Assembly (NCBI GenBank): GCA_937974295.1
Contig: CALBWN010000064.1
Location: 1-16,857 of the forward strand
Length of the DNA stretch: 16,857 nucleotides
Source of the DNA: an uncultured Candidatus Saccharibacteria bacterium
GTDB lineage: Bacteria > Patescibacteriota > Saccharimonadia > Saccharimonadales > Saccharimonadaceae
Reading direction: 5' to 3'
Shown here piece by piece: positions 12,991 to 16,857 of this stretch. A model generated the notes under the pieces. The model made no database searches. It was not told the DNA's origin and was given only the letters and a program-made list of their open reading frames with translations. Position 1 is the stretch's first letter, and each line of letters starts with the position of its first letter. Made by a program: the position numbers and the translations under genes.

Positions 12991-13032
12991 CTAGCTAGTC
13001 TCTATTTTATTCTTATTACACCCGCAACACGC

Positions 13033-13458
13033 TTATAATTTTCGTGACTTTGTAAGGTCTCGCAGCGCCCGCTCGCTCCACTCCTGCCAGCGGCCGAAGC
13101 TGCTCTGCTTTGATAGATCCAAGAACTCGCCAGTGCTCCATTCCACCAGCCGCATGCCAAGCTCCTGGATGAGATACGCAAATACCTCCGTTGGCTCCCT
13201 ACTACCCCTGACGCGCAGCCCCATCGTGATGAGTTGCTCCCTATGTTTGCTCAGGCTACATTCAATCAGCCACTCTTTCTTCTCCATAACAAGCCACGAC
13301 GGGTCGCGCGTGTCTAGCTGCGCATCGCATGCTTTGGCAGCCTTTTCGAGCTCAGCAATCATCTGCTGGTGCACGAGCGGCACGCAGTCTTCTTCCGTCA
13401 GGTCGTCGACCGACTGGACATGACGTTTTGTTTTGATTGCGGTGAGATCCCAGCTCAT
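13033..13458 (-). CDS. Small soluble protein downstream of aspS, function unknown
   Basis: The 141-residue protein begins MSWDLTAIKTKRHVQSVDDL and has no signal or membrane segment. It looks alpha/beta: the first part contains EDCVPLVHQQMIAEL and DPSWLVMEKKEWLIECSLS, the second EVFAYLIQELGMRLVEWSTGEF and a basic C-terminus RDLTKSRKL. Proteins starting MSWD(V/L) with a similar pattern occur as small stand-alone proteins in many bacteria, sometimes with immunity-like context, but no family can be assigned. AAGGAG lies 11 bases before ATG 13458. It follows aspS by 76 bases without an obvious promoter, so it is probably the second gene of that transcript. Confidence 0.75.
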   Translation of the reverse strand: MSWDLTAIKTKRHVQSVDDLTEEDCVPLVHQQMIAELEKAAKACDAQLDTRDPSWLVMEKKEWLIECSLSKHREQLITMGLRVRGSREPTEVFAYLIQELGMRLVEWSTGEFLDLSKQSSFGRWQEWSERALRDLTKSRKL

Positions 13459-13534
13459 AGGGTCACCGTCTCCTTGTGCACTTTTGTTTCATTTGCACCA
13501 GATTCGTAACGATAGCTAGCACTTGCTCATCTGT

Positions 13535-15313
13535 TTACAACCCCAACTCCTTCAGCTGCCCAGGTTCTACTTGTGCGGGTGAGTCCATCATGACGTCGAC
13601 GCCACTGCCGTTTTTAGGGAAGGCGAGGGTTTCGCGGACGTTGTGCTCGCCGATTAGCTCCATCAGGATGCGGTCAATACCAAAGGCGCAGCCCGCGTGT
13701 GGCGGCGCACCGTAGGTAAAGGCCCGCAGCATAGCGCCAAACTTCTCTTCCACATACTGCCGGCTATAGCCCAGCAGCCCGAATACTTCGTACAGCACGG
13801 CCGGGTTGTGGTTGCGTACACCGCCGCTGCAGATTTCGTAGCCGTTCATCACCATATCGAACTGGTCGGCTAGGATAGCTAACTTTTCGTCATCGGTCTG
13901 GGCGGCTTGCAGGGTGCTGAGCCCACCCTTTGGCATACTAAAGGGATTGTGGCCAAAGTCGAGCTTACGGGCATGCTCGTCCCACTCGTAGAATGGGAAA
14001 TCGATAATCCAGGCCAGCGCCACCGCCTGCGGATCCTTTAGGCCAAAGTGCTCGGCAAACTCACTACGCAGCCGCCCCAGCACGGCATTGACCACGGGGC
14101 GCGTATCAGCCCCAAAGAAGACTGCATCGCCGTCCTTAGCCCCTGTTTTGGCTTGGATAGCGGCCAGCTCTTCTTCGGTCAGGAACTTAGCAATTGGGCT
14201 CTTGGCCGCGCCGTCCTGGTAGGTAATGTAGGCCAGGCCGCCTGCGCCCTCGGCTTTGGCAATGTGGGTAAAGCCATCAATCTGCTTGCGGCTGAGCGAC
14301 GCGCCGTTTGTGACGCAGATTGCCTTAATACATTCAGCGTTTTTGAACACGCCAAATTCGGTGTCGGCAAACACGTCCGTTAGCTCAACCAGCTCCATGC
14401 CAAAGCGCAGGTCTGGCTTGTCGCTACCATAGGTTTCCATGGCGGTTTGGTACGGAATGCGCGGGATGGGCTGGCCATCGCCGGCCGGCAGATCACTCAG
14501 GTCGAGCAGCGTTTTGCCAGCAAAGTCCGTCACCAGCTGCTGCATCAGTGGCTCCATCATCTGGCGGACTTGCTCGCCATCCTCCACAAAGCTCATCTCT
14601 AGATCCAGCTGGTAGAACTCACCATACAGGCGGTCGGCGCGCGGGTCTTCATCGCGGAAGCAGGCAGCCAGCTGGTAGTAGCGCGGCACGCCACCAACCA
14701 TCAGCAGCTGCTTAAACTGCTGCGGTGCTTGTGGCAGGGCGTAGAATTTGCCCTCTTGCAAGCGGCTGGGGATCAGGAAGTCGCGTGCACCCTCGGGGCT
14801 GGAATTTGCAAGGATTGGCGTTTGGATTTCGATAAAATCGCGCTCGTCCATATACTGGCGCATGCGGCGGTACATATCGGCGCGGCGGCGCAGCATCGTT
14901 TGCAGCTTAGGCCGGCGCAGGTCGAGGTAGCGGTAGGTAAAGCGCAGGTCTTCATTCGCTTGGTTAGTCTCGCTAAAGGGCTGGATGGGCAGCGTCTCGG
15001 CTTTGTTGAGCACCTCTAGCTCGCTCACCACAAGCTCGATGCTGCCGCTGGCAATATTGGGGTTGGCCAGGCCCTCGCCACGCTGGCGCACCTCGCCGCG
15101 GGCTCGCAGAACGTACTCGTCGCGGGCATGCTCTGCCAGGGCAAAGGCGGCGGTTTGCTCAGGGCTAACGACCAGCTGCACCAGGCCAGTGTGGTCGCGC
15201 AGGTCGATGAAAATCAGGCCACCATGGTCGCGCCGTGCATGCACCCAGCCGGCCACAGTGATGGTTTGGCCGGTGTAATCCGGCGTTTGGTTGGCAAGTA
15301 TTCGTTGTGTCAT
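13535..15313 (-). CDS. aspS: Aspartyl-tRNA synthetase, bacterial type (probably non-discriminating)
   Basis: AspRS charges tRNA-Asp. The 592-residue protein is full length for the bacterial type. Residues about 1-105 are the OB-fold anticodon domain (AGWVHARRDHGGLIFIDLRD). The class II core includes RYLDLRR (motif 1 region), motif 2 ACFRDEDPRADR then EFYQLDLEMSF (about 217-242) and motif 3 GAPPHAGCAFGIDRILMEL (535-553). The bacterial GAD insertion lies between. His30 in RRDHGG corresponds to the residue that is His in non-discriminating AspRS (which also charges tRNA-Asn) and Leu in E. coli, so Asn-tRNA may be made by the GatCAB route; this is inference. ATG 15313 is chosen because a TGGTATAAT box ends nine bases upstream, and the longer frame from 15334 would start within it. 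Confidence 0.95.
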   Translation of the reverse strand: MTQRILANQTPDYTGQTITVAGWVHARRDHGGLIFIDLRDHTGLVQLVVSPEQTAAFALAEHARDEYVLRARGEVRQRGEGLANPNIASGSIELVVSELEVLNKAETLPIQPFSETNQANEDLRFTYRYLDLRRPKLQTMLRRRADMYRRMRQYMDERDFIEIQTPILANSSPEGARDFLIPSRLQEGKFYALPQAPQQFKQLLMVGGVPRYYQLAACFRDEDPRADRLYGEFYQLDLEMSFVEDGEQVRQMMEPLMQQLVTDFAGKTLLDLSDLPAGDGQPIPRIPYQTAMETYGSDKPDLRFGMELVELTDVFADTEFGVFKNAECIKAICVTNGASLSRKQIDGFTHIAKAEGAGGLAYITYQDGAAKSPIAKFLTEEELAAIQAKTGAKDGDAVFFGADTRPVVNAVLGRLRSEFAEHFGLKDPQAVALAWIIDFPFYEWDEHARKLDFGHNPFSMPKGGLSTLQAAQTDDEKLAILADQFDMVMNGYEICSGGVRNHNPAVLYEVFGLLGYSRQYVEEKFGAMLRAFTYGAPPHAGCAFGIDRILMELIGEHNVRETLAFPKNGSGVDVMMDSPAQVEPGQLKELGL

Positions 15314-15322
15314 ATCTGTTAG

Positions 15323-15331
15323 ATTATACCA
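15323..15331 (-). promoter_or_regulatory. aspS: Extended -10 promoter of aspS
   Basis: On the minus strand TGGTATAAT (15331-15323) ends nine bases before ATG 15313, with no good -35. It abuts the stop codon (15337-15339) of the upstream gene, so aspS has its own start as well as possible read-through. Confidence 0.7.
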
Positions 15332-15336
15332 CAATT

Positions 15337-16359
15337 TCAGGCATCATTCTGCCCACCCATGGGGAGGGCGCGTGGCTGCGTGGGCTCGGGTAAGGCCACT
15401 GGCTGGCTATACACTTCGTCATCATCCGCTGTGGGAGCATGGCCAAGCAGCGCCTCGATACAATCATCCAGTGTCACCATCCCCACCGTCTCACGATAGG
15501 TATTGACGACAATGAAGACCTGTTGACGCGTCTTGATAAACGCACCCAAGGCTTGCTCGAGCGACTGCGCGCCGTCGATGTAATACACGTTTGGATCCAT
15601 CACCGTTTGCACCTGAGCCGACACTGCTTCCTTGAGCGACATAAAGTCGCGGGTGTGTAGTACGCCAATAATATGGTCAATATCGCCATCCACCACTGGG
15701 AAGCGGCTATGCCCGGTGCGGTGCAATTCATCGAGCAACAGCGGCCCCACCATGGCGTCTTGCTCGACTGTCTTGATAGCATTGCGCGGCACCATGACTG
15801 TCTCGACCGTCTTACGCGCAAAGGTCAAACTCCCCAGTGCTTGCTCGCGCTCGACTGGTGGCAAGACTGATGGCCGAGCATGACGCACCAGATGTTCAAG
15901 CTCAGCCCGCGACCCCAGGCGAAGGTTCGTCTCTACTGGCGGCACAAACGAACGGACAATGCGCACCACTCGCGGGAACCGCCCGGCAAAGCTCACAAAG
16001 CTCGGCTCAACTGCATTATAGAAGCGCTGGGCAATCGCATGCACCCAACCAATCCGCCCCACACCACCATGGAGCAGTGCCACCGCGAGCGCAACCAGCA
16101 CACCACCGCCAAAGTCAAATGCCCCAATGCTTGCCATCACCATCAGCACCAGCAATAGTGCCACCACACAGCGCTGGAGCGAAACGAGATCATCGTAGAC
16201 AGCAATGCGCCGCAGCTGGTGGATCGCTGTGCGATTATTCTGCTGGCGACGCCGCTCGAGCTCGTATTGGCTCACTGGCGGTATATCAGGCCATGCACTA
16301 CCAGCCAGGATGAGGGCAATCACAAAGATACCAAAGATGATGATCATGAGCATTTCCAT
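15337..16359 (-). CDS. CNNM/CorC-like membrane protein with tandem CBS domains
   Basis: The start ATG 16359 follows a TACAAT box by six bases; the longer frame to 16752 lacks coding character. The 340-residue product has membrane helices at about 3-20 (IIIFGIFVIALILAGSAW) and two more at about 64-102 (VVALLLVLMVMASIGAF and GGGVLVALAVALLHGG). After a linker, a CBS pair starts at VETVMVPRNAIKTV, the 'v.dvMvPR' signature of the HlyC/CorC-CNNM group, with SRFPVVDGDIDHIIGVLHTRDF and a second domain VQTVMDPNVYYI to GMVTLDDCIEALLG. CNNM proteins transport or sense Mg2+ and the CBS pair binds ATP/adenosine nucleotides. The membrane part is shorter than the DUF21 domain usual in the family and the C-terminal CorC_HlyC domain is missing, replaced by a Pro-rich tail, so transport activity is uncertain. 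Confidence 0.8.
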   Translation of the reverse strand: MEMLMIIIFGIFVIALILAGSAWPDIPPVSQYELERRRQQNNRTAIHQLRRIAVYDDLVSLQRCVVALLLVLMVMASIGAFDFGGGVLVALAVALLHGGVGRIGWVHAIAQRFYNAVEPSFVSFAGRFPRVVRIVRSFVPPVETNLRLGSRAELEHLVRHARPSVLPPVEREQALGSLTFARKTVETVMVPRNAIKTVEQDAMVGPLLLDELHRTGHSRFPVVDGDIDHIIGVLHTRDFMSLKEAVSAQVQTVMDPNVYYIDGAQSLEQALGAFIKTRQQVFIVVNTYRETVGMVTLDDCIEALLGHAPTADDDEVYSQPVALPEPTQPRALPMGGQNDA

Positions 16360-16365
16360 GCCATC

Positions 16366-16394
16366 ATTGTAGCGCACTCCCCTGATCGGCTCAA
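16366..16394 (-). promoter_or_regulatory. Promoter of the CBS-domain gene
   Basis: On the minus strand TTGAGC (16394-16389), a 17-base spacer and TACAAT (16371-16366) end six bases before ATG 16359, another leaderless arrangement. Confidence 0.7.
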
Positions 16395-16425
16395 TGCTTT
16401 GGCCCTGCACAGCACCTCTGTCAGC

Positions 16426-16454
16426 TTGATTCGGCCACTCGAGCACGATATAAT
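16426..16454 (+). promoter_or_regulatory. Promoter of the DsbA-like gene
   Basis: TTGATT (16426-16431), 17 bases and TATAAT (16449-16454). The leader of about 23 bases contains AAGGAGG (16465-16471), 12 bases before ATG 16484. ATG 16473 opens a five-codon frame (MFRL-stop) whose TGA overlaps ATG 16484 as ATGA. Confidence 0.75.
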
Positions 16455-16483
16455 ATGCAAGAATAAGGAGGAATGTTTCGTTT

Positions 16484-16857
16484 ATGACAAAAAAATCATG
16501 GCTAATCTTTGCAGTGCTCTGCCTCGCAATCTTAGGTGGGCTCGTGTGGTTGTCACGCCAAGGTGAGTCGATCAATCTGTCGGGCGTCGACCCATTGCAG
16601 GCACAAAGCGCCAGTAGCCAAAATGGCGACATCGCTGACCATACCCACGGGAGCAAATCACCAAAAGTAACAATCATCGAATATGGAGACTTCCAGTGCC
16701 CTGGCTGTTCACAAGCCTCGCCTGCACTCAAGGCAGTCACTGAGAAATACAAGGATCACGTGCAGCTCATCTTCCGCAACAACCCTCTCTCATCCATCCA
16801 CCCCAATGCACTGGCGGCAGCAGCGGCAGTTGAGTCGGCTGGCTTCCCAGGGAAATA
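16484..16857 (+). CDS. DsbA-like thiol-disulfide oxidoreductase, 5' part
   Basis: The gene runs off the window; 124 residues are visible. It starts MTKKSWLIFAVLCLAILGGLV, an N-terminal membrane anchor or uncleaved signal (about 6-23), then a Ser/Gln/Asp-rich linker. The thioredoxin-like domain starts at KVTIIEYGDFQCPGC, with the redox pair Cys72-Pro-Gly-Cys75, and continues IFRNNPLSSIHPNALAAAAA. The 'R..PL..IHPNA..AA.A.E.A' pattern is typical of the DsbA-like thioredoxin_4 group, which forms or isomerises disulfides outside the membrane. Exported Cys-containing proteins in this window (for example the one at 2314) are possible clients, though this is inference. The upstream overlap of a tiny MFRL frame suggests coupled initiation, because the Shine-Dalgarno spacing to ATG 16484 is long. 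Confidence 0.85.
   Translation, partial: MTKKSWLIFAVLCLAILGGLVWLSRQGESINLSGVDPLQAQSASSQNGDIADHTHGSKSPKVTIIEYGDFQCPGCSQASPALKAVTEKYKDHVQLIFRNNPLSSIHPNALAAAAAVESAGFPGK

Noticed and set aside
5328..13500. CATTTGCACCA found twice (5328-5338, 13490-13500)
   Set aside because: Two copies of an 11-mer in different contexts, one overlapping a -35 region, are not enough to call a repeat family.
14048..15278. Several long plus-strand frames opposite aspS
   Set aside because: They are shadows of a GC-rich conserved gene and match no family.
15314..15334. Seven-residue N-terminal extension of aspS
   Set aside because: Its start codon falls inside the TGGTATAAT box.
16360..16752. Long upstream extension of the CBS-domain gene
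   Set aside because: It covers its own promoter and the promoter and start of the divergent DsbA-like gene, and its translation lacks coding character.
1..16857. UGA recoded to Gly, as in related Patescibacteria lineages
   Set aside because: Genes end normally at TGA (mutY, the polymerase, the CBS gene) and no conserved protein has an internal TGA.
1..16857. tRNA, rRNA, CRISPR array, insertion sequence or prophage
   Set aside because: No cloverleaf, direct-repeat array, transposase or phage-type gene could be found on either strand.

Overview
The window looks like chromosome of a small-genome, host-associated bacterium, most likely Candidatus Saccharibacteria (TM7/Patescibacteria). This is inferred from gene style, not from a marker gene. 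The genes are short and tightly packed, with overlapping ends. The A/G glycosylase is cluster-less, AspRS carries the His associated with the non-discriminating type, several proteins are small single-pass or tail-anchored with no recognisable family, and TGA behaves as a normal stop. No tRNA, rRNA, CRISPR array, IS element or phage gene was seen.

Layout. 1-216 is the C-terminus of an MscS-type channel. 374-2169 holds two tandem paralogues of an unrecognised Pro/Gln-rich, C-terminally anchored protein; the first is frameshifted at a C4 run. 2314-3271 is a two-gene operon of a secreted protein and a single-pass membrane protein, closed by a strong terminator. 3540-5015 encodes a putative secreted HEIGH-type metalloprotease. 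5362-5904 is a compact VIT1/CCC1-like metal transporter. 6078-7132 (minus) is mutY plus a coupled small gene, sharing a palindromic divergent promoter with a 58-aa membrane protein (7153-7329). 7673-9161 is a small gene overlapping a Y-family DNA polymerase. 9156-9929 (minus) is an inositol-monophosphatase-family enzyme. 10137-11084 is a membrane-anchored alpha/beta hydrolase ending in a 26-nt perfect palindrome. 11118-11354 (minus) is a small, possibly broken gene. 11464-12045 (minus) is a cytoplasmic alpha/beta hydrolase. 12328-12990 is an MBL-fold hydrolase. 13033-15313 (minus) is aspS followed by a small gene of unknown function. 15337-16359 (minus) is a CNNM/CorC-like CBS protein. 16484 to the end is the start of a membrane-anchored DsbA-like thiol oxidoreductase.

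The most general signal is the mode of gene starts. Most promoter-proximal genes have a -10 box (TATAAT, TATACT or a variant) ending only 6-9 nt before the ATG and no Shine-Dalgarno, which predicts leaderless mRNAs. Operon-internal genes (2846, 6380, 7929, 13458) have Shine-Dalgarno sequences or overlaps, and only two promoter-proximal genes (10137, 16484) have a real leader with a Shine-Dalgarno. This rule was used to correct several start codons. Functionally the window mixes DNA repair (MutY, Y-family polymerase), translation (AspRS), metal and osmotic homeostasis (VIT1-like, CNNM-like, MscS) and a cell-envelope set (metalloprotease, anchored hydrolase, DsbA-like, Pro/Gln-rich tail-anchored pair) that could matter at the surface of an epibiont.
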